Shown piece after piece: positions 35,633-43,665 of a stretch of DNA of 64,000 nucleotides (positions are counted from its first letter, which is position 1; every line of letters starts with the position of its first letter). Below the pieces are notes generated by a model. It searched no databases, was not told where the DNA came from, and saw nothing but the letters and a program-made list of their open reading frames with translations. The stretch covers positions 62,001 through 126,000 of the forward strand of contig NZ_JACIDR010000004.1 of NCBI RefSeq assembly GCF_014196425.1, given 5' to 3'. Source of the stretch: Hansschlegelia beijingensis. Its GTDB lineage: Bacteria; Pseudomonadota; Alphaproteobacteria; Rhizobiales; Methylopilaceae. A program made the position numbers and the translations under genes.

Positions 35633-36349
35633 CTAGCGCGTGATGATCTCGGATCGACCGCGGCCGAACTCATGCGTGGCGAGGAGGCGGGCGATGGCGT
35701 CGGCGATCTTTCCGCCTCCCTGAACGGAAGGTTCGATCGGGTTCGCGAAGTCTGCGTCATCCGCGCAGACCGACCGCAGCTCGATGATCGGGAGCCCCCG
35801 GTCGATGAGCAGGCGGATGATGCAGTCGTCGATCAGCGCGAGAGCCGTGGCGGCCGCGCGTCGGGAGGCCGCGTCCGGATAGCGCGGCTCGTAGATGGTG
35901 CAGAAGGCCGCCGGCAGGCCGACTCTCGTCACCTCGTGCAACATGGCCGCGTAGTCACGCCTGAAGCCGTCTCTCACCTCGGCCAGGCGAAGAAGGCTTC
36001 CGGAGACGGAACTCGAAGAGGCGCGCAGGACAGCCGAGAGCGCAATGGCGTCGTTGCCTCCGACGCTCACGACCAGATGGGTCGCGTCGTCCGGAAGATG
36101 CGCCAGCTGGCGAGGCATGCTGGACATCACGCTCCCGTCGACCGCGCGAAGGCTCGCCCGCCACGAAGGGGGCAGACGCTCACGAAGCTGCGATACGACG
36201 TCGGGACCGCCGGCCACATAGGCGGCGTTGTCGAACACCGAGTCCCCGAGGAGAACGACGTGGTTCAAGGACGCTTCTCCCGCGCTTCGGGCCCCGCCCG
36301 GGGCGAGCGCGCCGAGCAGGATCATCGCGGTCCGTCGGCTCAGGGCCAT
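35633..36349 (-). CDS. SGNH/GDSL hydrolase family protein
   Basis: The 238-residue protein has a short hydrophobic N-terminus (possible signal or anchor, residues about 8-23). The block I motif LLGDSVFDN carries the nucleophile Ser, and the SGNH block III is VSVGGNDAI. The conserved end reads NPIEPSVQGGGKIADAI. The DxxH dyad normally found in block V is not evident, although this EPSxxGGxKIA form recurs in a subgroup, as far as I recall. The activity could be an esterase or acyl hydrolase in the periplasm. The substrate is unknown. Confidence 0.8.
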   Translation of the reverse strand: MALSRRTAMILLGALAPGGARSAGEASLNHVVLLGDSVFDNAAYVAGGPDVVSQLRERLPPSWRASLRAVDGSVMSSMPRQLAHLPDDATHLVVSVGGNDAIALSAVLRASSSSVSGSLLRLAEVRDGFRRDYAAMLHEVTRVGLPAAFCTIYEPRYPDAASRRAAATALALIDDCIIRLLIDRGLPIIELRSVCADDADFANPIEPSVQGGGKIADAIARLLATHEFGRGRSEIITR

Positions 36350-36550
36350 GGCGCGCTCGCTCGTCAGGCCTCCGCTGTCGAATGAAGGTCATTGCGATGC
36401 GTCTGGTTCAGCTCTTCCTCCCACTTTTCGACAATCATGGCCGGACCTTCCGCACGCACTGTTCTCGGAGTTCGGGAGGAACTGGGCGCCTGGATGCCCT
36501 TTAGGGCGGAGGGGGCGCGGGCGAGCCGGAGTTCAGCGGGCCCTCAGCGA

Positions 36551-36901
36551 TCAGAGGGCCGCGGGCGCCTTCGTCGCGGCCGAGCGAGGGGCTGGTTCAG
36601 ACCAGCCGAGCAGGCCGTTCTTCATCACGGGGAGATCGCCCGTCGCGACGACCTGGGCGACGGCTCCGTCCGGCATGGTCTTGGTGTCCGCCAGCGCCAG
36701 GCTCAGCGCGTGACCGTCCGCCGTGACGAACGCGACCTTGGCGCCCCCGTGAAACAGCGCCAGCGCCGAGTCGCAGGCCTCGATTTCACCCGACGCCGTG
36801 ATGTGCCCGCCCTTCTGTTCGTAGCACTCGATCTCGAGAAGGCTCGCTATGGAGTCGCCGCCCAGAACACCCCGTCGATTAATGCGCCCTAAATATTTCA
36901 T
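36551..36901 (-). CDS. Hypothetical protein, 116 residues
   Basis: The protein begins MKYLGRINRRGVLGGDSIASLLEIECYEQ and continues with alternating short strands (HITASGEIEACDSALALFHGG split over two segments, FVTADGHALSLALAD), suggesting a small beta-rich fold. GAAGGAGGACACGAG directly precedes the ATG, a strong ribosome-binding site that decides this start over a longer ORF. No family is recognised. It lies in a group of small genes of unknown role (36,551-38,370). Confidence 0.65.
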   Translation of the reverse strand: MKYLGRINRRGVLGGDSIASLLEIECYEQKGGHITASGEIEACDSALALFHGGAKVAFVTADGHALSLALADTKTMPDGAVAQVVATGDLPVMKNGLLGWSEPAPRSAATKAPAAL

Positions 36902-37047
36902 CTCGTGTCCTCCTTCAAAATCCGGCTGGTATCTAGAAAGAATTTCGTATTTATCCAGATGTCGCGGCAAAGTTGTGTGAATGATCGAAGTTCTTCATCG
37001 AACGAGTGATCGTTCCGGGCCTGGGCTCATTCAAGTCGCGGCGCGGC

Positions 37048-37185
37048 ATGACAGCGGAAGGCTGCTCCTTGGCGAAGTTGATTGAAGTGAAGAGCCCCGG
37101 CGGGGTGAATTTCGTCCGTCCGGATCGGGTGATCGCGATCCAAACTTCGGCGACCGACGCGCGTTCCCGACGCCTTCTCACCTGA
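37048..37185 (+). CDS. Short 45-residue protein, possible small regulator
   Basis: The 45-codon frame encodes MTAEGCSLAKLIEVKSPGG followed by VNFVRPDRVIAIQTSATD and a short basic end. The segment LIEVKSPGGxxFVxPDRVIAIQ recalls small Rhizobiales proteins with a single beta-hairpin motif, but I cannot name a family. There is no strong ribosome-binding site, so confidence is modest. It is too short for many gene finders. The opposite strand also has an open frame, which I regard as the shadow. Confidence 0.4.
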   Translation: MTAEGCSLAKLIEVKSPGGVNFVRPDRVIAIQTSATDARSRRLLT

Positions 37186-37226
37186 CGGGGCGTTGGCACG
37201 GCCCCGCCCCGCGAACTGCGGCGGAG

Positions 37227-37463
37227 CTACTGGTCCGGGGCGGCCTCGCGGCGGCATATGCCCCGCGTGTGCGTCTCGATCGCGGATAGCGCGTCATCGA
37301 GCGAATGGAACGGGCCGCAGCGCATTCCGGTCATCGTCAGCTTCGCGTTGCCGCCTGGCTCGACCAGGAAAGTCCCGCCGTCGCTCCGTCGAACCACGCC
37401 CATGGAGCGGCCCAGAAGATCGGTCAGCAGCCACTCATTCGCGTCTGCCGCGGGTTTGACCAT
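37227..37463 (-). CDS. Small conserved-looking hypothetical protein
   Basis: The 78-residue protein starts MVKPAADANEWLLTDLLGR and contains SMGVVRRSDGGTFLVEPGG, MTGMRCGPFHSLDDALSAIE and a short tail ending in a Cys. The pattern (strand-strand-LDDALxAIExH) looks like a compact alpha/beta domain. GAGGTCTTGGACGTC precedes the ATG. The upstream in-frame extension is rejected as arginine-rich and unconserved. The function is unknown. Confidence 0.6.
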   Translation of the reverse strand: MVKPAADANEWLLTDLLGRSMGVVRRSDGGTFLVEPGGNAKLTMTGMRCGPFHSLDDALSAIETHTRGICRREAAPDQ

Positions 37464-37649
37464 GACGTCCAAGACCTCACCCCGCCTGCCCCGGTCGGCC
37501 GGGCTGCGAGCGAGCCAGCGGCGGTCCGAGATTTCGCGCTTCCGGCACGCGCCCCGTCTTTTGTCACGGAAATCGACCGACAAACAAACCCTTGTAAATC
37601 CCGCGTGCAGGGCGCATGCTGAAAATGTTGGTTCAGCGACATACGATTT

Positions 37650-37677
37650 GGCGCCGACGAGATGAAAATCTCGCGCC
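37650..37677 (+). promoter_or_regulatory. Leader hairpin in the 5' untranslated region of the cold-shock gene
   Basis: CGAGAT (37658-37663) and ATCTCG (37668-37673) flank a GAAA tetraloop, and GGCG/CGCC extend the stem around a 4-base internal loop. It lies about 85 bases upstream of the csp start in an unusually AT-rich stretch. Cold-shock leaders often contain stems that change with temperature. An AAGGAG site follows at 37751-37756. Confidence 0.4.
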
Positions 37678-37762
37678 GGATTTTATTTCCATGAAGTGGC
37701 ATGTCTGGTGCGCTGGGCTTTCGAGGTCCGGCGGATGTTTTGTGATCTAAAAAGGAGTTCCC

Positions 37763-37975
37763 ATGTCTTCGGGAACGGTGAAATGGTTTAATGCCCAGAA
37801 GGGCTTCGGCTTCATTGCGCCGGATGACGGCGGCGCCGACGCCTTCGTGCATATCAGCGCCCTCGAGCGCTCCGGAATCCACGATCTCCAGGAGGGCCAG
37901 AAGGTCACCTACGAGCTCGTCGCCGATCGCAAGAGCGGCAAGATGACGGCCGACCGGCTGCAGATTCAGTCGTGA
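37763..37975 (+). CDS. cspA: Cold shock protein, CspA family
   Basis: The 70-residue OB-fold nucleic-acid-binding protein has RNP1 KGFGFIAP (about 13-20) and RNP2 AFVHISAL (about 30-37), with start MSSGTVKWFNAQKGFGF. CspA-type proteins melt RNA structure in cold or stationary-phase conditions. The length and sequence are typical. It has a strong AAGGAG ribosome-binding site and a following intrinsic terminator, so it is a monocistronic unit. Several paralogues usually exist in such genomes. Confidence 0.96.
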   Translation: MSSGTVKWFNAQKGFGFIAPDDGGADAFVHISALERSGIHDLQEGQKVTYELVADRKSGKMTADRLQIQS

Positions 37976-38111
37976 TCGCGCCGACCGCTGCGGTTTTCCG
38001 CGGCAGACCGGCGTAGGCGCCGACCGGCGAGGTCGACCACGGATGTACTGGCGAACCTCGCTCGTCGCAGCGCCGCAGCCTCAGGCCCGAAAGCGCTTCT
38101 GAGCGTCATGG

Positions 38112-38142
38112 ACCCCGTCGCCCTCAGGGCGGCGGGGTTTTT
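38112..38142 (+). terminator. Intrinsic terminator downstream of the cold-shock gene
   Basis: The stem CCCCGTCGCCC/GGGCGGCGGGG (38113-38123 with 38127-38137, one G-T pair, loop TCA) is followed by TTTTTC. This is the clearest rho-independent terminator in the window. Confidence 0.85.
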
Positions 38143-38172
38143 CGTATCGGCAAGCGGCCGGAGCCGCTTCAC

Positions 38173-38370
38173 TCACACCGAGGGAGCGATCTCGTCTTCC
38201 TTGACCATCCGCTCATGGTTCTCGGTCAGAGCCTTGATGCGATAGGCCGGCGGAAGATCCTCTCGATCTCCAGGCACCAGGCGCACGATCCTGAACTGGG
38301 TGGTCGCGGCCGACCCATGCGAAATTGTCAGGCGAACGGGGTCGCCGACTGCGAATTGATGTTTAGCCAT
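38173..38370 (-). CDS. Small 65-residue hypothetical protein
   Basis: The protein starts MAKHQFAVGDPVRLTISHG and ends YRIKALTENHERMVKEDEIAP. The pattern FxVGDxVRLT...YRIxALTExxERxVxExEI is a compact beta-barrel-like layout seen in small Rhizobiales proteins of unknown function. The ATG is close to GATGAGGG. It ends convergently to the csp gene beyond the terminator. I infer a real gene from its composition, which is unlike the shadow frames. Confidence 0.65.
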   Translation of the reverse strand: MAKHQFAVGDPVRLTISHGSAATTQFRIVRLVPGDREDLPPAYRIKALTENHERMVKEDEIAPSV

Positions 38371-38451
38371 CCCTCATCATAGCACGTCCGCTTCGTCCTG
38401 GGGCGGTTTCCTTTCCGAGACGCTGCGCCGCCCGGGCCGCATGGCTCGGCT

Positions 38452-39213
38452 CTACTTCCCGCCGGTGACGTCGAGGAACGTGTTGGTGATGAAGGACGCC
38501 TCGTCGCTCGCCAGCCACAGGATCGCGCGCGCCACCTCCTCGGGCCGGCCGCCTCTTCCCATGGGGATTGTGTCCTTGATGCGATCCACGCGCCCGGGCT
38601 CGCCGCCGTCGGCGTGCATCTCGGTATAGATGTGGCCCGGGCGGACGCACGCGACCCGGACGCCCTCCCGCGCGACCTCCTTGGCGAAGCCGATCGAGAA
38701 GGTCTCGAGCGCGCCCTTGGAGGCGGCGTAGTCGACATATTCGTCCGGGCTTCCGAGGCGGGCCGCCGCCGACGAGATGTTGATCACCACTCCGCCTCGC
38801 CCGCCGTGACGGCGGGACATGCGCTTCGCGGCCTGCTGCGCGCAGAGCATCGGACCGATCGCGTTGACGGCGAAGATGCGCTGCATGCGCTCGTACCCGA
38901 TGTCCTCGAGCCGGCTCTGCTTCGCGATGATCGCCGCGTTGTTGACGAGCACGTCGAGGCGGCCGAACTCCTGGTCGATCGTGGAGAACAGCCGGACGAC
39001 CTGCCCGGGGTCGGCGCTGTCCGCCTGCACGGCCAGCGCCTTGCGACCGGCGGCCCTGACGTCGTCAGCCACCGCGCGGGCGGCGGCCTCGTTGGAGGCG
39101 AAGCTGATCGCGACGTCGTAGCCGCGCTCGGCTGCGAGCCGTGCGGTCGCCGCGCCGACGCCGCGACCGCCGCCCGTTATCAGGATGACGGGAGCCTGAC
39201 TGCCCTCACTCAT
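38452..39213 (-). CDS. SDR family NAD(P)-dependent oxidoreductase
   Basis: The 253-residue classical short-chain dehydrogenase has TGGGRGVGAA (cofactor glycine motif, about 12-21), NNAA in VLVNNAAII, the catalytic Ser in NISSAAARLG and YxxxK in YAASKGALE, with VRPGHIYTEM after. GGAGGCGCGTTTG precedes the ATG at 39213, which decides the start over one 24 bases upstream. The substrate is unknown, although the FabG-like group often reduces 3-oxo compounds or sugars. It lies alone between a small gene and an MFS transporter. Confidence 0.88.
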   Translation of the reverse strand: MSEGSQAPVILITGGGRGVGAATARLAAERGYDVAISFASNEAAARAVADDVRAAGRKALAVQADSADPGQVVRLFSTIDQEFGRLDVLVNNAAIIAKQSRLEDIGYERMQRIFAVNAIGPMLCAQQAAKRMSRRHGGRGGVVINISSAAARLGSPDEYVDYAASKGALETFSIGFAKEVAREGVRVACVRPGHIYTEMHADGGEPGRVDRIKDTIPMGRGGRPEEVARAILWLASDEASFITNTFLDVTGGK

Positions 39214-39315
39214 CAAACGCGCCTCCGTGGAAAGCAAAACTCTGCGCTGCGCCAGACATGCTTCTCCGTATCGCGAGATCTGGCGCGTCTCTGGACAAGT
39301 TCTGTTTCCGCATAT

Positions 39316-40518
39316 TCACGCGCCAGCCCGCCCATGACTGGGGACAAGACGGCGCCCCAGCAGAATGACGACAGGCAGCGTCAGCAGGGACGCGGCGGCG
39401 GCGCAGGACACGCCCCAAGAGCGCCCGGCTGCGTCGCCCACGACGCCGAACAGGATCGGCGCCAGGGCGCCCGACCCGGTGACCCCCGTGTAGAAGACCG
39501 CGAACGCATGCTCCACCCGCCCCGCCGGCGCGAGTTCGGGAACGGTGCCGTAAAGCACCGACGAGGTGCCGTTCAGCGCGAGCCCGACGACCGGCAGCAG
39601 AAGCAGGGTCGGCGCCAGGGGCAGCGCCACGGTGGCCAGTATGAGCGCGACCGTGGCGCTTTCGGTGATCAGCACCGTGCGCAGAACGCCGAGCCTCGCC
39701 CCCAGCCAGCCGCAGACGAACTTGCCCAACGCGCCGCCGACGAAGACGGTCGCCAACGCCGTCCCGATCGCCGGAAGGGCCGCGCCCTTCGCCTGCAGCA
39801 CGAAGGGAAGGAAGGTGAGGAAGCCCATCCGGGCCGCCGTATCAAGGCCTCCGATGCAGCAGAGCAGGGCGAAACCGCGTCGGTCTCCGAGCGACCGCCT
39901 TGCGGGACCGGCGAGGTCGTGGTGCGGGATGCGGATCCTCGGCATCAACGCCACCGCGGCGGCGGCGATCAGACCGAGCGCCGCCACCAGCCAGAGCGCG
40001 TGCCGCCACGGCATCAGGGTTACCAGCAGCGACGTCAAGGCGGGCAGGCAGGCCTTCCCGACGTCGCCGGCGAAGTTGTAGGTCCCGATCGGACCCCTGG
40101 ACGCGTCGCCGAACGCCCGCGACACGGCGGCGGACGCGATCGGGTGCTGCGTGCTCGATCCCGCTCCCGACAACGCCAGGGCGACGCAAAGACCGATGGC
40201 GCCGCCCGAAAATCCGGCGAGCACATAGCCCAGCGCCGAGAGGAGCGTTCCGACGGCGAGGATCACGCGTCCGTCGAATTTCTCCGCGAGGCGGCCCGCC
40301 GGCACCTGCAACGCGGCCATTGATCCCGCGTAAACGCCGCGCAGCACGGCGAGAAGGCTGTAGCTGAGCCCGAATTCCGCCTGCCAGATCGGCAGAAGCA
40401 CGTAGATGAGATCGGTGTAGCCGTCATGGACAGCATGGACGACGCCAGCCACGGCGAGCGTGCGATTTGGAGCAGCGGGGCGCCCGGCGGACTCAAGTGA
40501 CGACATCTGGCTCAACAT
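39316..40518 (-). CDS. MFS transporter, fosmidomycin-resistance-like
   Basis: The transporter of about 400 residues and 12 helices has HAVHDGYTDLIYVLLPIWQ at the first helix and VYAGSMAALQVPAGRLAEKF between helices 2 and 3. The HDxxTDxxxxLLP-type start is typical of the fosmidomycin resistance (Fsr) group. It may export a drug or metabolite. A start at 40518 or 40506 is likely; the longest frame begins with TTG and lacks support. It diverges from a LysR gene, a common regulator-target pair. Confidence 0.83.
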   Translation of the reverse strand: MLSQMSSLESAGRPAAPNRTLAVAGVVHAVHDGYTDLIYVLLPIWQAEFGLSYSLLAVLRGVYAGSMAALQVPAGRLAEKFDGRVILAVGTLLSALGYVLAGFSGGAIGLCVALALSGAGSSTQHPIASAAVSRAFGDASRGPIGTYNFAGDVGKACLPALTSLLVTLMPWRHALWLVAALGLIAAAAVALMPRIRIPHHDLAGPARRSLGDRRGFALLCCIGGLDTAARMGFLTFLPFVLQAKGAALPAIGTALATVFVGGALGKFVCGWLGARLGVLRTVLITESATVALILATVALPLAPTLLLLPVVGLALNGTSSVLYGTVPELAPAGRVEHAFAVFYTGVTGSGALAPILFGVVGDAAGRSWGVSCAAAASLLTLPVVILLGRRLVPSHGRAGA

Positions 40519-40604
40519 CTTGGAAGAGCCGCGAAAGTTGCGCTTGGCCTCGTGATGCGACAAACGATTTTTTGGACCACGTCGCGTGAGAAAATCTGAC
40601 GCAG

Positions 40605-41489
40605 ATGAGCCGCCGTCTCCCCTCCATGAACGCCCTGAGGGCGTTTGAAGCGGTCGGCCGCCACCTGAGCTTCACGCGCGCGGCGCAGGAGCTGAACGTC
40701 ACGCACGGCGCCCTCAGCCGGCAGGTCAGGCTGTTGGAGGAGTGGCTCGGGCAGCCGCTTTTCGAACGCGGCAACCGTCGCATCGCGCTGACGGAACGCG
40801 GAGCCGACTATCTCTCGGATGTCGGGGCCGCGTTCGACCGGATCGCCGCCGCCACCGCGCGGCAGCTCGAGCGCGACGAGCGTCGATTGCTGCAGGTGAA
40901 CGCCATGGCGACGTTCACGCTGCGCTGGCTGATACCGCGGCTATCCTCCTTTCAGCTCGGCCACCCGGGAATCGAGGTCCGTCTCACGACCTCGAACACG
41001 CCGCTTCAGGACCTTCGGGAGCCTTACGACGTGGCGATCCGCGGCGGTCCGGAGCGGATCCCCGCTCATGTGGCGCAGAAATTCCTGTCCGAGACGCGCA
41101 TTCCGGTGTGCAGTCCGAAGCTCATCGAACAGCGGCCGATGACGCATCCGCGCGATCTCGCGCGCCACACGATCCTGCATTCCGCGACCCTGCCGGATGT
41201 GTGGTCGCAATGGCTCGTGGCCGCGAGGATTCCGGACCTGAAGCCGGCCGGCTCGATCACGCTCGAGCATTTCTACCTGACGCTTCAGGCGGCTCTGGAT
41301 GGCGTCGGGGTCGCGATGGGGCCGACGGCGCTCGTCGCCGACGACGTCCGGGCCGGACGGCTGGTCATGCCGTTCAGAGAGCCGGCTCTGCCGGCCAGGA
41401 GCTATTTCACCTATGTGCCGGACGGCTGCGCCGACGATCCGGCCGTTCGCTCGTTCTGCGCATGGCTCCGGCGCATCGCTGAGGCCTAG
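40605..41489 (+). CDS. LysR family transcriptional regulator, GcvA-like
   Basis: The 294-residue regulator has an N-terminal winged helix (SMNALRAFEAVGRHLSFTRAA and LNVTHGALSRQVRLLEEWL, about 7-52). The effector domain carries LTTSNTPLQDLREPYDVAIRGG, as in GcvA/AmpR-type proteins. It is divergent from the MFS gene with about 86 bases between the starts. By the usual rule it controls the transporter and itself. The inducer is unknown. Confidence 0.9.
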   Translation: MSRRLPSMNALRAFEAVGRHLSFTRAAQELNVTHGALSRQVRLLEEWLGQPLFERGNRRIALTERGADYLSDVGAAFDRIAAATARQLERDERRLLQVNAMATFTLRWLIPRLSSFQLGHPGIEVRLTTSNTPLQDLREPYDVAIRGGPERIPAHVAQKFLSETRIPVCSPKLIEQRPMTHPRDLARHTILHSATLPDVWSQWLVAARIPDLKPAGSITLEHFYLTLQAALDGVGVAMGPTALVADDVRAGRLVMPFREPALPARSYFTYVPDGCADDPAVRSFCAWLRRIAEA

Positions 41490-41602
41490 GGGACGGCGCC
41501 CCGCCGGACCGGTCGTGATCGACTGGAACGGCGCCCGCGGCGCGTTAGCTTGCTGAGCCGCTGTTCCGCGCGCCCGCGGGCCGGCGCGAACGCTCCCTGG
41601 AG

Positions 41603-42820
41603 ATGCCGGAACGCATCATGCCCGACCGCTCGATTCCGCTGTCTCTCAAGGCGGCGCGCGGCGCCTGGCTGAGCGCGCAGAAGCTCGACCAGGACGCTCC
41701 GTTCGGTGAAGGGCCGGAGGCGGCGCGCCGCGCCGTCGAGCATCTCGGCTACGTGCAGATCGACACGATCAACGTGATCGAGCGCAGCCACCACCACATC
41801 CTGCACACCCGCATCCCGAGCTATCGAAGGAGCGATCTCGACACGGCCCAGGCCGATGACAAGTCTGTCTTCGAGTACTGGACGCATGCGCTGGCCTATG
41901 TGCCGACCGCGGATTACCGGTTCTTCGCGCCGGCGATGGACAGGTTCAGGGAGGCGCCTGCCGGAATGTTCGCCGCGATCCCGGGCGACAATTACGCAGC
42001 GCTGCTGCGGCGCATCGCCAAGGAGGGGCCGCTGTCGATCCGGGACGTCGACGACGACGCGCTCGTCGAAAAGACGCATCCCTGGGGGAGCCGAAAGCCG
42101 TCCCGGGCGACGCTGCGGTTCGGGTTCTTCGCAGGCGACCTGGTGGTCAGCCGCCGAACCGGAATGCTCAAGACCTATGATCTGACGAAGCGCCACTTCG
42201 GATGGCGCAGGCGGCCTGCCCCGGCTTCCGAGAAACAGTGCGCGTCCTACCTTCTGGCTCGCGCCCTTCGCGCCCAGGGCGTGGTGAGCCTGGACTCCGT
42301 CTGTTTCGGCGACCTCCGGGCGAAGCGGCTCGTCGCGGAGGCGATCGCGACCGAGGTGAAGCGAAAGCGCCTGACGCCGGTCAGCATCGAGGGCCTCGAG
42401 AAGACGCAGCACTGGGCCGCGCCCTCCGTCCTCGAAAGCGCCCGCCGGCCGGCCGCCCCGCGTGACCGCATCCGCATCCTCTCGCCGTTCGATCCGCTGG
42501 TGATCCAGCGCAGGCGGCTCAAGGCGCTGTTCGGCTATGAGCACCGGTTCGAGGCCTATGTGCCGGTCGCGAAACGGGAGTTCGGCTATTTCGCGCTCCC
42601 GCTTCTGGCGGGCGACGAATTCGTGGCGGCCATCGACCTCAAGATGGACCGGCGGGCCGGACGTCTTCTCATCCAGAAATGGACGTGGCTTGCCGAGGCG
42701 GACGCAGGTCTCCGGGAGGCGATCGACGAAGCGCTCGCGCGTTTCGAGCGGTTCCAGAAGCACGCCGCGGCGTCGGGCGCGGCGCCTTCGTCCGATCATC
42801 AGCCGGCGTCGTCCGGCTGA
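41603..42820 (+). CDS. ycaQ: YcaQ/AlkX-type DNA glycosylase (HTH_42 family)
   Basis: The 405-residue winged-helix protein of the HTH_42 superfamily has GYVQIDTINVIERSHHHILHTR near residues 50-70, which holds the QxD catalytic motif (Q-I-D). YcaQ of Escherichia coli uses such a motif to excise alkylated bases and unhook interstrand crosslinks, while AlkZ-type antibiotic self-resistance enzymes have QxQ. The late segment RIRILSPFDPLVIQRRR is also typical. Full length is present. No antibiotic cluster surrounds it, so a general repair role is likely. Confidence 0.88.
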   Translation: MPERIMPDRSIPLSLKAARGAWLSAQKLDQDAPFGEGPEAARRAVEHLGYVQIDTINVIERSHHHILHTRIPSYRRSDLDTAQADDKSVFEYWTHALAYVPTADYRFFAPAMDRFREAPAGMFAAIPGDNYAALLRRIAKEGPLSIRDVDDDALVEKTHPWGSRKPSRATLRFGFFAGDLVVSRRTGMLKTYDLTKRHFGWRRRPAPASEKQCASYLLARALRAQGVVSLDSVCFGDLRAKRLVAEAIATEVKRKRLTPVSIEGLEKTQHWAAPSVLESARRPAAPRDRIRILSPFDPLVIQRRRLKALFGYEHRFEAYVPVAKREFGYFALPLLAGDEFVAAIDLKMDRRAGRLLIQKWTWLAEADAGLREAIDEALARFERFQKHAAASGAAPSSDHQPASSG

Positions 42821-42833
42821 GCTTTCGCCGGCG

Positions 42834-43631
42834 TCAGCTCGCGAAGGCGAGGGGCATGCCGCTGATCGGGTGTCGCAGCACCTCCATGCCGAGGCCGTAG
42901 ATGGCCTCGAGGCGGTCCTTCGCCATGATCGAGGCGGGGCAGCCGCGCGCGATCAGGCGGCCCGTGTGGAGCGCCGCCACCTCGTCACAGAACCGGGCCG
43001 CCATGTTGACGTCGTGCAGCACCACCATGACGCCGCGCCCTTGCGTCTCGGCGAGCTTGCGGACGAGCGCCAGGACCTCGATCTGATGGGCGACGTCGAG
43101 CGCCGAGGTCGGCTCGTCGAGCAGCAGCCAGCGCGCCTGCTGGGCGACCAGCATCGCGAGCCAGACGCGCTGTCGTTCGCCGCCCGAAAGCTCCTCGACC
43201 ATGCGGTCGGCGAAGACCGCAACGTCGGCGAGCTCCATCGCCTCCGTGACCGCTTCGGCGTCCTCCGGGCCGAACCGGCCGAGCGCCCCGTGCCACGGAT
43301 ACCGCCCGAGCGCGACGAGCTCGCGTACGGTGAGCCCCGACGCCAGAGGCGGGTTTTGCGGGAGGTAGGCGACCTCGCGCGCGAAGTCCCGGGAGCGCCA
43401 GTCGCCGATCGGCCGGCCGCCATAGCGGATGGCGCCGTTGGTGACGGTCTGCTGCCGCGCCAGGAGCTTCAGCAGCGTCGACTTGCCCGAGCCGTTATGG
43501 CCCACAAGGCCGATCACGGCGCCGGGCGCGAAACGCGCCGAGAGCGGCGCGAGCAGCGCGCGCTCGCCGACCGAGAAGGAGGCTTGCGAAAGCTCGAAGG
43601 CGGCCGTCGCCGAGGGGTCGCCCTGGGTCAT
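42834..43631 (-). CDS. fhuC: Ferric hydroxamate/siderophore ABC transporter ATP-binding protein FhuC
   Basis: The 265-residue nucleotide-binding subunit has Walker A GHNGSGKST, Q-loop YLPQNPPL, LALGRYPWHGALGRF-type Fec/Fhu segment, signature LSGGERQR and Walker B LLLDEPTSALD. The H-loop is in VLHDVNMA. The ATG at 43631 is preferred; another lies 21 bases upstream. It is the ATPase for the FhuD-FhuB system encoded divergently beyond the AraC gene, so the iron uptake system is split across the two strands. Confidence 0.9.
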   Translation of the reverse strand: MTQGDPSATAAFELSQASFSVGERALLAPLSARFAPGAVIGLVGHNGSGKSTLLKLLARQQTVTNGAIRYGGRPIGDWRSRDFAREVAYLPQNPPLASGLTVRELVALGRYPWHGALGRFGPEDAEAVTEAMELADVAVFADRMVEELSGGERQRVWLAMLVAQQARWLLLDEPTSALDVAHQIEVLALVRKLAETQGRGVMVVLHDVNMAARFCDEVAALHTGRLIARGCPASIMAKDRLEAIYGLGMEVLRHPISGMPLAFAS

Positions 43632-43665
43632 CGCGGAACCGTCCTCGTGCACGCGCTACGCCGCA

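Noticed and set aside
38614-40323. 569-codon open frame on the plus strand
   Set aside because: It crosses the SDR and MFS genes on the opposite strand and has typical shadow composition (Arg, Gln, Asp, His). No family signature.
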